A stretch of 64,000 nt of DNA from Cenococcum geophilum 1.58 (lineage: Eukaryota > Ascomycota > Dothideomycetes > Gloniales > Gloniaceae). The DNA lies in contig KV748183.1 of assembly GCA_001692895.1 (NCBI GenBank), positions 3,472,001 through 3,536,000 of the forward strand, given 5' to 3'. The notes under the pieces are model-generated. The model saw nothing but the letters and a program-made list of their open reading frames with translations, searched no databases and was not told the origin of the DNA. How positions within the stretch are numbered: position 1 is the stretch's first letter; each line of letters opens with the position of its first letter. The translations under genes were made by a program, and so were the position numbers. Positions 24,030 through 34,216 of this stretch are shown in pieces.

Positions 24030-25664
24030 AGTATAATTATAGTAATATAAACCACTATATTATAAGGCCCCTACTAGACAGTTTAGACCCTAAGAAATAC
24101 TATATCCTTGCTATATAAGAGCTGTATTATAATACCTATATACAATTAATATACTGCCCCTAAGGATTTTAGTTTCTATATAAACCAAAATCAGCTATAT
24201 ACGTGTACTTTATAATTAGTAAGGCTATTAGCCTATCCTTATAGTTATAACAGGTAGTTAACCTAGATATTATAGTTATAATAATCTAAATATATAGGGG
24301 ACTAGTATAAATTATTAATATATATAACCCTTGTAACGAAGCCTTGTAGGAAATACTACGGTAGACTTGTTAATGGGCTAGGTATATAGGTATAGAATGG
24401 TTAGCGGTGTAAATATAACCGGTGGAGTGGTTACTTAACAGATTAACTCTAATTATATTCTAAGATTTACTATAAAGAAGAGAAACTATCTGTAGAGACC
24501 GTGTGTCCTTAAATATATAACCCCTCCTCATAGTAAAGGGTTTAGTACGTTAGTACATTAGTACGTCGGTATGTCGCGTTCCTACGTTCCTACGTTCCCA
24601 CGTTCCGAACTCGTAACGTAACTAGCTATATAACTTGGTTACCCCTTATCCTATAGCTCGATCGGTTCCAGCGCCTCCTATACTGTCTTAACTAACCCGT
24701 TTATGTCTATCCTTAGTAGTCGCACTACTGCCGATATAAGGTCCGTAATAACCCTAAGGTTAAAGGGGTCCTATAAATAGAGAATATTATATTAGTAATA
24801 AGCCTACTAAAAACTAAAGGTATAGAGTCTATCTTATTAGAAGATATAAACCACTATTACCCGCGGTAGGGGGGTATCTATATTACTGCTAAATAATAGG
24901 TAGAGTGCCTACTAAGAGCTATAGACATTTAGGGCCTTAAGCTGGCTACCCCCTTAAGAGTAATTGTATAGTAATAAGGCACTACTAAAAGTATAATTAA
25001 CCTTATATTTATAGACGAAGGCCTATACTAAAGACTTAAAAGGTATAACCCTAAAGAAAAATAAGCACTTGCCTTAAACTATATCCCAATCTAGATTTAG
25101 CTAGATCTAGATATTAAGGCGTAACTAAATAGCAAAAGATATATAATAAAAAAGCTTAAGATAAACAGTTTCCTTAATATAGTTAAATAACTACTTTAAG
25201 ATCTAGAAGAAATCTATCTAATACTAAATAAGCGAGGCTTATTAGTTACCCTTAAGGAAATCAACTAAAGACTAAAAAGGATTTAGGTAGTAATTAAAAA
25301 TAGGCTAAAAGAGCACTGCCTGGTTTTAAAACTAGGCCCCTATACGCGATACGTATAGTCTATATAATACACAGTTCTTATTACTAGTTAACGATAAGTA
25401 AAAAGGAAATATATAAGTAGCTATAATTCTAAAGATAAGAGATAATATTAAGATATAAGAAACTAGGTAAAGAATACCCTAAAAAAAGAAGTAAGAAATA
25501 ACTAAAAACGGTTTATAAATAAGTATACTTTTAACCCGAGCCTCCCCTATAATAAGGGCCTTTAGGCTATAATAAAATGGGTAAAGAAAAAGGTAGGGCG
25601 CCTAGTAAAAGATTTATACCTACTACCCCTATAAAGAGTAGGGGAATTATAGGTCACTAATAAT
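24030..25664 (+). pseudogene. LINE K ORF2 endonuclease domain
   Basis: DPKKYYILAI-stop-E near 24090 corresponds to the ILAIQEP motif of LINE endonucleases, followed by a YCP-GF segment and an IINIYNP motif just before the solo LTR. After it come INHYYPRWGG near 24840 (the DFN-HHP-WGG motif), then GLKLATPLRVIV and a SIINLIFIDE segment (the S-T-D-L-F motif). The frame continues to LYLLPL, where RT-proximal sequence begins, and is cut by G at 25665. No RT is present. RIP stops throughout. Confidence 0.75.
24332..24750 (-). mobile_element. chromovirus solo LTR, TSD ACCCT
   Basis: 419 bp from TGTAACGAAGCC to GGTCCGTAATA, flanked by ACCCT at 24327-24331 and 24751-24755. It is alignable end to end with the LTRs of A, B and D but forms a divergent subfamily; its centre holds short repeats of GTACGTTA and CCTACGTT type. 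Formed by recombination between two LTRs of a former element. Confidence 0.88.
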
Positions 25665-26052
25665 TGTAACGGAATCCCCTGGAAGGTATATATTAAATAA
25701 GATAGTAGGAGGTTTTATCTATGTCCTATCTATATTCTATCTACGTTTTAGGAGACACGGTTAGATAGATAAGGGGTAAAGGGTTTTACTAGCGTCTTAA
25801 AAGGATTATATAAGGAGCTGGTTCTCCTCTAGAGAAGAACTAGTAATTAGTCTCTAAATAAAAGAGGTTAGAAAGCATTTGTCCTTTATACGTAAAGATT
25901 ATTTTACCTTAACTTATCTTCTACTTACCGGTAACTCTTATTCTATACTATTAATTAGATAATTATACGTTTTGGTTAAACTGGCCTCTTATAATTCTAA
26001 TTGCTTATAATCCTTTACGGAAGGAACGTACGGCTATTAATTAATAATAACA
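25665..26052 (+). repeat. candidate 5' LTR of element G
   Basis: Begins TGTAACGG, matching chromovirus-type termini, and contains a long mixed AT region. The right end is placed at AATAATAACA (26052), 24 bp before the gag ATG. The second LTR is not in the window, so both length and end are provisional. Confidence 0.45.
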
Positions 26053-26076
26053 GGCTATACCTCCTTACCCCCTAAA

Positions 26077-27235
26077 ATGACGCCCCTACCGTAAGAGGCT
26101 TAGAGAGTCTCCCTAAAGGAGCGCATTTCCTCTTTCTATAAAGAAGCCATGGCTAGTCTATCTAACCTTATAAGACCTTTAGAAATAATTACTACTAGGG
26201 AGTTATTAGAGCGGTTGCTATACGAGACCCTATAAAAAATAAAGAAGTTGGAGATATAATTAAGATAAGCATATTAAGACTACTAAGAATAATTGTAAGG
26301 ATAATTAAGGGAAGTATAGATACCCTAGATAAGAAGCGGACTTAAAGGGGCAACGCTATACTACGCTATAACGTTAAAAAAAACCTAATAAGTACTATAG
26401 TAATAGTCTCCGGAACTGTAATTGTTTTATTTGTTAATATAAAACTAAGTTTTAGCTAGATCTGAAACATTACTTTAATAAGTATAATTAAATACTAATT
26501 GCTTCTACCTTCCTATATAGCATGGTTAAGAGTTTATAGACACGCTATAAGAAGAAACTTACTATACCCCTTAAATTTAGCAAACTTAAGTCCTAGTTAG
26601 TTAATTAGGTCTAAGACCCTACTAATTAAGGGATAGATTATAACTAGCAATACTATAACGCTAAACAGCAAAAAGGCTAGAGTGTAGTCTAGTTTATAAA
26701 CTACTTAGAAGAACTAGAAGATAATATACCCTACTTAGACCTATAGGATAATACTATATAACTTTACTAGCTACTTACTAAGTTACAACTTAAGATTTAA
26801 TAGGCTATATAGGAGAAGGGCGAAATTCCTACTTTTTAAGAAAAGCTTATCTCTAAAGCTACTCGGATTAAGAATGCTAAAAGAGATTATTTAGGTAAGC
26901 GAAAGAAATAAAATACTAATAATAAAGAGCGCAGGACTAGACCTAGTTTTAATAATAAGGGCAGATTCTAACCTAACTACTCTACGGAAGAATAACACGA
27001 GTAGGCTTTAAAGCCCTAGAGTAACGCTAGTTAGCTCTAGAATAATAATAGGCAAAAACCTAATCTAAATAAGTAGAACTAAGAGTTACGCGTTTATTAT
27101 AACTATGGCAAAAAGGGCTATATAAAGCGCTTCTACTAGTAAAAGAAATAAGAGTTAGATTAATTGGGAAAAGAAAGAGCCTAGTAGATCTTTACTCCCT
27201 TATACTAGGCCAGTAAGAGAAGGAGGGAGTAAGCT
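26077..27235 (+). pseudogene. gag: gag of element G
   Basis: The frame starts with ATG at 26077 (MTPLP), followed by a helical Leu/Glu/Gln-rich N-terminus. It carries a capsid-like part with YLDL-DNTI-LYQLLTKL near 26730-26800 (reading RIP stops as Gln) and an Asn/Arg/Ser-rich basic tail. A CCHC knuckle at 27092-27136 reads Y-YN-Y-GKKG-Y-IKRF-Y; all four zinc ligands have become Tyr, as RIP does to TGT and CAT. Confidence 0.7.
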
Positions 27236-27240
27236 ACTAT

Positions 27241-27320
27241 ATAGTTATTCCTATCTTTATTTAAGTTAATAATAAATAGGTAACGTAAGACTGCCTTATA
27301 GATAGCGGCGTAACTATAGG
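27241..27320 (+). pseudogene. protease start of element G
   Basis: A retropepsin segment: CLIDSG with Asp-Ser-Gly at 27301-27309. It is broken 11 bp later by insertion of chromovirus D. The continuation is expected at 58672. Confidence 0.65.
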
Positions 27321-27735
27321 TATTACGGACGCTTTAAGTACGATGCTATAACTACTTAGGGAAGAGTTGGAAGAAGCTAGTTAGTTAATATAAGCACGGT
27401 CTAGGATAAAGCTGATAAAGCTATATAACAAGGAATAGTAACTAAAGTCACGTAATATAATCTATATAATCTATATAATCCGTAATAAAGTAGATAAAGT
27501 ACACGTTTATTATATACAAGAAGGATTTTATAGGAGTACGGTTATATATTTAAGGACCCTCAGTCCCTACCTAGATAGTTCCTTTGTTGTAGTAATTCTT
27601 AGAATACAATTAGAGTTAATTTATTAGGCAACTACTCCACCAGTTATTATTACGTTGTTAACTTTAATTTACATCACCTATACACCTAGCCTAATAATAA
27701 GCCTATTATAGTACCTGCTATAAGGTTCTATTATA
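27321..27735 (+). repeat. 5' LTR of chromovirus D
   Basis: Begins TATTACGG (TG to TA) and ends TTCTATTATA (degraded CCGTTACA). The frame corresponding to the Pol extension can be followed (TDALSTML and REELEEAS), though here it is upstream of gag and untranslated. The primer-binding region TAATTACTACCTAGTTAC follows at 27736. Confidence 0.85.
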
Positions 27736-27801
27736 TAATTACTACCTAGTTACGGTATTAAATATAAAAAGTCGAATAATATACCACTAAAAGCAGCCAC
27801 C

Positions 27802-29270
27802 ATGACGCCATTAACGGCGGCAACTACTTTAAGGTTAGGAGGCGACACCAATATAGTAGATACTAACTTGCAGCAACCTATAACGGTTAGACAACTACAA
27901 GAGATAGTTAACTAATTAACAACCAACAATGCGGCGCTGGAAGAAAGGGTTAATAAGATAGGAGCAGCGAAGATTAAGTTACTATTAATTAAGAGATACT
28001 TAGGGGAGAGATTAAAGCTTAAAGGATTTCTTATATAAATGCACTTTAAAGTTATATAAGAAGGGGTAAAGCTACTAATACCTATAGATCGAATAGCCTA
28101 TACGGGACTATTCCTATTAGGAAGGGCACTTAAGTAGTTTAAGCCTTACTTTATGGAAATATAGGCAAACGGAATAACGACCACCAATTAAGAAGTGTGG
28201 TTTATATTCTTAAGCTAGGAAGGGTTTATAGAGCAACTTATATAAATATTTAGAGACCTAAAGGCAGTAACCACGGCAGAAAGAAAACTCTAAAACATTA
28301 CGTAACGAACCTTAGCAATTAAGTACATAATATAGTTCTAGACGTTAGCTACGTAAGTTAAGTAAAATAATAAGGCGCTTATAGCACAGTATAAATAAAG
28401 ACTTAAGGCTAAAGTCTAGGACGTAATTATCCTAATAGAAGATGCGGATACCCTACGGGAATTAATAGATTAAGTAATTAAGATTAACAATTAGATCTAC
28501 TAAAGGGAATAGGTTAAAAGAGGCTAGAATAGAGTTCTACAGTTATATAAGGCGTAAAGTACGCAACAACTAAAGCTAAGTTAGAAACTATAGTATAGTA
28601 TAGAACTAATAGACCTAAGTAGTACTAAAGAAGCCTATAAGAGATAGAGTAAGAAACTATAAAAACTTAAAAGTTAAGGATTTAGTAATTATAGGACTAA
28701 GGAGCAGAGGCTAAACTAGGGATCTTAGTAGTAGAAGACGTTTAGGCGGACTCTATAGCAAAGTTAGTGGTTTAAAGATAGAGCTTATATAAATTGTAGA
28801 AAATAAGGTTATTTCGCGAGGGATTATAAAGATGGTTAGAGTTACTATACAATAAAGGGAACTAGACTAGTAGTAAAAGACACATACGTATAGAGGGATA
28901 ATAGTATACTATAAGGAACAAAAGAATGTTTAATTAGAAGTTTCGCGTTTTATTATAATAACGTATACTAAATTTATCAAGACGCTAAGTACGGCGTAAG
29001 CTATTGCCTATAGGAGCCAAAATCCTTAGAATATAGGGGAACTAATAAACTAGTTCACAGATCAGACATTAAGGACGATAAATTTAATATAGGCGAAATA
29101 TTTTATAACAATAAGGTAATAAAGGCAGCTTATTAGAAGTATGCAAACCTTAGAGATATTATATAAGAGGTAAAGGATAATTCTACTATAAAATAAGGAA
29201 TATTAGTAGGGATTAAGACCCCACTAGACATAATATCTATCGCTTCGCGAGATATAAGAGAAGTAGAATA
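27802..29270 (+). pseudogene. gag: gag of chromovirus D
   Basis: Begins with ATG at 27802 (MTPLTAATT). Capsid-type region to about 28480, basic segment, then a CCHC knuckle at 28786-28827 reading Y-IN-C-RK-stop-G-Y-FARD-Y. Three of four zinc ligands are now Tyr, each consistent with RIP. The long linker to protease continues to about 30670. Confidence 0.75.
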
Positions 29271-31349
29271 GTAAACTACTTTAGTACTTGATAAAGGCAA
29301 AAGGCTAAATAACTAAGATTCTTAAGATGAAATAAGGCATACCTAAGGACCTATAATAGATAGAAACCAATAGAGTAGGGTAATGGCTTAGTTTAAAGAT
29401 ATATAAATAAGCTTGGGATAGAGTTTCCTATAGATATAAAACTCTTAAGATGAAATAAGTGAGATTTAAGACTCTTAAGACGAGATAAGAATACCTAAGC
29501 CTAGTTAGACTAAGGTAGGAGCAAAGCTTAAGATAAAAGCCAGCTTAAAATTAAGAATCCTATAGAACTAAGACTTTAAGACATAAATAAGGACTATTAA
29601 CGAGATTAAGAAGTAGGACGACTTTAAGGATCCACTTATAAGACGCGAAAAAAAGGAAACTATAGAGGAATTCAGAGTAAGAATAGCCTTATAGCAAGAT
29701 TAGAAACTAGATAAAAGGTTTAGTATACTAGGTTGTATAAGGGATAAAGCACCTATATAAAGGATTACTAATAGGCCTAGAGCAGATATACTAAGAGCTA
29801 AGTAGCTTACTAAATTGGAATAAGAAGAGGATTTAAGGATTCTAATTAGGTTTAAAGAACGATATATAAAGGGCTGTTACGATATAGTAATAAGAAGATA
29901 CTTCCTTATAAATAAACCGTATATACTCTAGCAGCTATACTAAAGGTAGTATAGGCAAAGGCATAACGATGAGTAGGAAGATTTCTATATATAGTTGGAT
30001 GAAAAAGTTATCTAAGACCACCCGATTACAGAAAAGGCTATAAGTTATATTAAAGGAGCCTTAATTATAACGTTAAAGGATCTAAAGGAGCGATTAGAGG
30101 ACTAGAGAAGTAAGAGGTAAATCTTAGTACCTATAGACAAAGTTGCAACGCTTAGATTAACATAAAAAAGGTTTAAACTTAAGGATAAAGACGAGCTAAG
30201 AGTTAACCTAAGACACTAAGTATATTACACATTGGCATAAATCGCGTATATAAATAATGCGTGTAATATATATAGAGCACCTAAGGATAAAAATTAGAAG
30301 TACTTAGTAAGGATATATTAGGCACCGGATAAGGTAAAATATTAAAATGTTAAGTATATATATGGTTAGCACCTAGTAGAAGTATAAAGCTAAGGGGACT
30401 TAATACTTTAACTAGGAAGATTCCTTACGGAAGAATGCCTAAATGGACGATAGTAGTAGGAATGCCTAGAGAATATATATCTATGGTATATTAAGGATAA
30501 AAAGCGAACTAAGTATTAGCTAAAAGTGGACTAAGTATAAATAGGATTAAGTAGCTAATAGTTAGAAAAAGTAAAGGCCTATAGGACCAGAGGGAACTAA
30601 TAGTAGAGCCTTAAACCCTTAAAGGAATTTAAGGACAACACCTAAATTTACGAGTTAAGTGGCAAGATTAATAGTTTAAAGCATTAATAAATAGTAGAGT
30701 AATAAGGAACCATATTTTACTAGCAGCAGTTAAAAGAATAGGATTACCACATAGGAAAAAGGAGCACCCTTACTTATTAGTGATAATTTTAGGAGATCTA
30801 ATAGCCTATAGAGGAGGCATTATTAATCTTAAAATAGGACCTATTTAGTTAACTATTAAAGGGAGATAAGTTAAGATGTCTTTTAATATATTACTATTAG
30901 GGAATAATAAGGCAGTACTAGGAATGCTTTAGTTATAGGAATATAATCTAAGGATTAATTAGATTACAGGTTAGGTCAATATTAGGGATACTTAACGTTA
31001 TAAGATGCGATAATAAGCTAAGTTAGTATAATACTAAGTAGGGGCAACCTATAAAGAAATAGAGAAAGGATTAAGTTATATACTAAAAAGATACTATAAG
31101 TACGGTAAGAAACTATAGTTACTGAAAAGTAAGAAGCTGTTAAAGTATATAGTATAGGACTATAAGATAGAATTAGAACCGGGAATAAGTTTAAGGTTCT
31201 TTTTAACCTATAAGTTTACTAAAGAAGAAGGTAGAGTATTAAAGGAGTTTGTTTAGGAAAACCTATAAAAGGGATATATTAAACCATCGCAGTCATTAGC
31301 GGGTTATCCAGTACTATTTATACTAAAGAAAAATAGTAAACTAAGGCTA
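29271..31349 (+). pseudogene. pol: chromovirus D gag-protease linker, protease and RT start
   Basis: Collinear with A 870-3095: linker (29271-30670), protease near 30660-30960 (Asp-Ser-Gly box eroded), start of RT to the KKN-KLRL segment at 31340. Broken by H at 31350; RT resumes at 38775. Confidence 0.75.
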
Positions 31350-31542
31350 TGTCACGGGACGGGGGCAGTAGCTACAGGACGTATGTATTCGAGGAGTCTA
31401 CAAGACGTTACGCGATCGATCGTAAGGGTCGAGGGCGTAAGGAGGTGATATACCTACGCGTAGCTGACATAAGTTGTACGCGAGGTGTACGCGAGAGCAC
31501 GGGGCTCTCCTATGGAGGCCCCTGCGGTGGGGTTCCGTAATA
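31350..31542 (-). repeat. 3' LTR of element H
   Basis: 193 bp, TGTCACGG...CCGTAATA, CpG-rich (TACGCG, GATCGATCG). It differs from the right LTR at 17 positions by my alignment, all transitions and no indels. This copy retains more G/C than the right one. Open frames on both strands here are composition artefacts of the LTR. Confidence 0.9.
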
Positions 31543-31560
31543 CTACCCCCCCTCCTATAG
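31543..31560 (-). promoter_or_regulatory. polypurine tract of H
   Basis: Minus strand CTATAGGAGGGGGGGTAG directly upstream of the 3' LTR; a strong purine run in an otherwise degraded element. Confidence 0.75.
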
Positions 31561-31706
31561 AGGCGGAGCTTCGGCGACGCTGTGGTTACTATATATATGT
31601 AGAAGGGATACTTAGGGTATAGAAAAGAAGAAAGGGGGGTATCGCTAAAGGCTTGAAACAACGTCATGTAATAAGGCTTAGCATCTAAGAATTTAACTAA
31701 TTAGAC

Positions 31707-31729
31707 AACTTTAACCGCCGGTTAAAGTT
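31707..31729. repeat. near-palindrome shared by H and I
   Basis: AACTTTAACC plus GGTTAAAGTT around a 3-bp centre. The same motif with similar flanks (AGAATTT... and ...ATCTTAAC) occurs in element I at 46787-46809. It lies between pol and the 3' LTR in both minus-strand elements. Confidence 0.6.
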
Positions 31730-32621
31730 CCTAAATATCTTAACAATATTCCGGTTACGTAATCGCACTTTACCACAATCTAACGGTAATTTAACGGCAA
31801 TTTGCCCCTATGTGGTAATGTATAATGGTTTAACTCTATAAGGGCTCCTATAAAGGATTAGGTATAAAATCTCTGCTTAGGCCCGGTTTCTGTAGGTTTA
31901 TATAGTAAAAGTCGTTAATTAGATCCTTTATATTTTTAAAGTCTTCCTATAGTTGCCATTCTGGCTAATCTATATTAAATCCTGTATATATAGCTCTAGT
32001 AAAGCCGTTGTCCTCTACCTTTACTAAAGTATTTAGAGTTAATAATTTGTTTAATAGTCTATTCCTTATGGTTCTTGTCTTTGTTCTTATCTTAGATTAG
32101 TACTAATAGGGGTTTAGGCTGTATCTGCCCTAGTAAGGGGTTAGGCTAGTAAAGGTGTAGTAGCTATAGGTGAAATATAGGCTATATCCTGTGGGTGGCT
32201 AGGGTAGGTAGAAGCTCTAGCTTATATACGCCGGCTCCCCTATTAATGACTTATTTAATTAGGTAGGGGCTAAGGTTCTTATAATTAAGTGACTTTATAG
32301 GCCTCTACGTAGAGATATTATATATATTTAGCTATACTTAGTCGCCAACACATATCTCCGGTGGTGGCGTTCTATAACAGTTAGCGAAGTAGGCCTACTT
32401 TACTTAAGCCTAGGCCATTTCTCCCTTGTAGTAGTTGAGTAGATTTTTTATACAGTCTATATGCTGGTTAGTAAGTAGCATCTTAAGGCGTTTTTTATTA
32501 ATAGGTTTTAGTAGTTTTATGCCGGATTAGGGGTAATATCCCTTGTTTATAAAGAATGGGGTAAGTCCTATAGTAGTTAAGATATAATTATTCGCTATAA
32601 ATTTACCTAGTAGGAGGTAAT

Positions 32622-32710
32622 CTACCTAGTTATCTTAACTATAGGTGACTACCTAATTATCTTAACTATAGGTGACTACCTAGTTATCTTAACTATAGGT
32701 GACTACCTAT
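32622..32710. repeat. 27-bp tandem repeat in H integrase
   Basis: Three copies of CTACCTAGTTATCTTAACTA plus TAGGTGA and a partial fourth. The period of 27 keeps the reading frame (nine residues). It is nearly identical between copies and so expanded recently relative to RIP. Confidence 0.8.
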
Positions 32711-33196
32711 TATAGGTATGCTTTTATGCTAGTATTAGCGTTTTCCAGTTACCTAGTAGTTTTATAGTAGAAGGATATAGACATCTTAACGGAGATGCTA
32801 AGGCGTTAGCAGATTTATCTCTATATATTAGAGTCGTACTATATGCCTTAGTTAGATATAATTAAGTTAGGTAACCTATGTAATTAGTAGATTTTGTAAA
32901 GGAAGGCGTTAGTAACGTCGCTAACGGCTATACCTTTAGTTAGGACGTAGTGGCGCTCTTTTATAAGTCGGTATATTATTATAAGGATATTCTTATAGGT
33001 ATAGCTATATCGCTTATAGGGTGGTAGGTTAACAACGAAATCTATAGCGATATCTGCCTATTATTATATAGGTACTAGTAGAGGGTATAGTAGTCCTTAG
33101 TACTTTATATTAAAGGCCTTAGCGCGCTTATAACTATAGTAGGCGCCTATAAAGCGTTTAACTAAGTCTATTATTTTAGGCTAGAAGTAGTATTAG

Positions 33197-34216
33197 TAGT
33201 AGTTCTTTGATTAACGTCTAATACGGATCCTATCTTAGCCTACGTAGACTACTCCGTTATAGGGGGGAAAACTTATAATTTATATAAAGAAAACCCTGCA
33301 GTTAGGGGAGGAAAAACCCTATAAGCAGCCTTAGTAGGATAAAAAACCCTAATTTGCCATGTTTGTACGTAGCAGCGGCCCTACGGGCCTACTGCACGTC
33401 CTCCTCCTTAGATGTTTTGAACTCTTTAGGAACCACTGCTTCCTTCTCTAGCTTATTAAAGCTAGGGTTCACTACGTCCTAGCTAGGCCTTGCTAATCGA
33501 TTACTGTGTCTTATTGTCTCTTTATATCCCATATCTTGCCCATCCCCTATATGCTATCTCTTATATAGACCACTGCCATATACGCCTTGCCTCCCCCCCC
33601 CCTAGAGCTATTAAAGGCGTAAGGGGGATTTATCTATTCTAACTACCGTAATACTAATAAGCGAGCGGGATATTGTGTGTATTTAGGTATTTTTTATGCC
33701 TAGGCCCCAGCTAGGCCCTTTCTAAGGGTTACCACTCCGTTAAAAGGAGATAGGGAAAACCGTGGGTCGCAATCCAAGCTGCTAGGTAGTATTTGGTAGT
33801 TAAAAATGGCGAGTGACCGCATGCTCCGCGGGCGACTGCCCTGGGGGTTAGGAGGGGCCGTATATTTGCTCGTTCGTTTATTCGCTCGTACGCTTATTCG
33901 TCCGTTAATATAAGGTCGTTAATGCTTTCTATTAGGGGCTAGGGGATGCTTTTAAAAGCTGTTTATCCACGTTAGATTATATAGGTACTTAGTAGGAGAA
34001 CTAGTGGCTGTATTGTAAAGGGGTACCGTTAGTAGTAGTTTTCAAGATCTCACCATCCCATGTAAAAACTTTTCACTACGCCCCACGACGCATATAACCA
34101 CCAGGTCCTACTTATACGCGCTATATAACGTCTCTGCGTTAGCTCTGGGTCTGAACTTCGAAGACCTAGGTTCGTAGCCGTCACTACGTATAGGTGCAGA
34201 ATCCGTTTTCGACGGC
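33197..34216. mobile_element. unclassified repeat R2, TSD CTAGAAGTAGTATTAG
   Basis: 1020 bp inserted in H pol with a 16-bp duplication (33181-33196 and 34217-34232). Homologous over its whole length to R1 but lacking R1's left 190 bp and the A-rich right tail. It carries the C10 run and GTAAGGGGG motif, and ends GTTTTCGACGG. Less AT-rich than H. Confidence 0.65.

Larger units (their letters stand above)
22170..25664 (+). mobile_element. Tad-like LINE K (5' part), with nested solo LTR
   Basis: A plus-strand non-LTR retrotransposon: about 500 bp of leader, ORF1 with CCHC knuckles, then ORF2 with an apurinic-type endonuclease. It is interrupted at 24332-24750 by a solo LTR and cut at 25665 by element G just before RT. 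Its RT half should lie right of the window. Confidence 0.8.
25665..27320 (+). mobile_element. Ty3/gypsy element G, 5' part
   Basis: Inserted in LINE K. It starts TGTAACGGAATCCCC at 25665 and carries a candidate 5' LTR, gag and the start of protease, then is split by D at 27321 (TSD ATAGG, 27316-27320 and 58667-58671). The rest of G is at 58667 to about 62815. No 3' LTR copy is visible before 64000. Confidence 0.75.

Noticed and set aside
31349..31667. Overlapping plus- and minus-strand ORFs at the start of H
   Set aside because: They lie over the CpG-rich 193-bp LTR and polypurine tract; the other LTR copy (38577-38769) breaks them.
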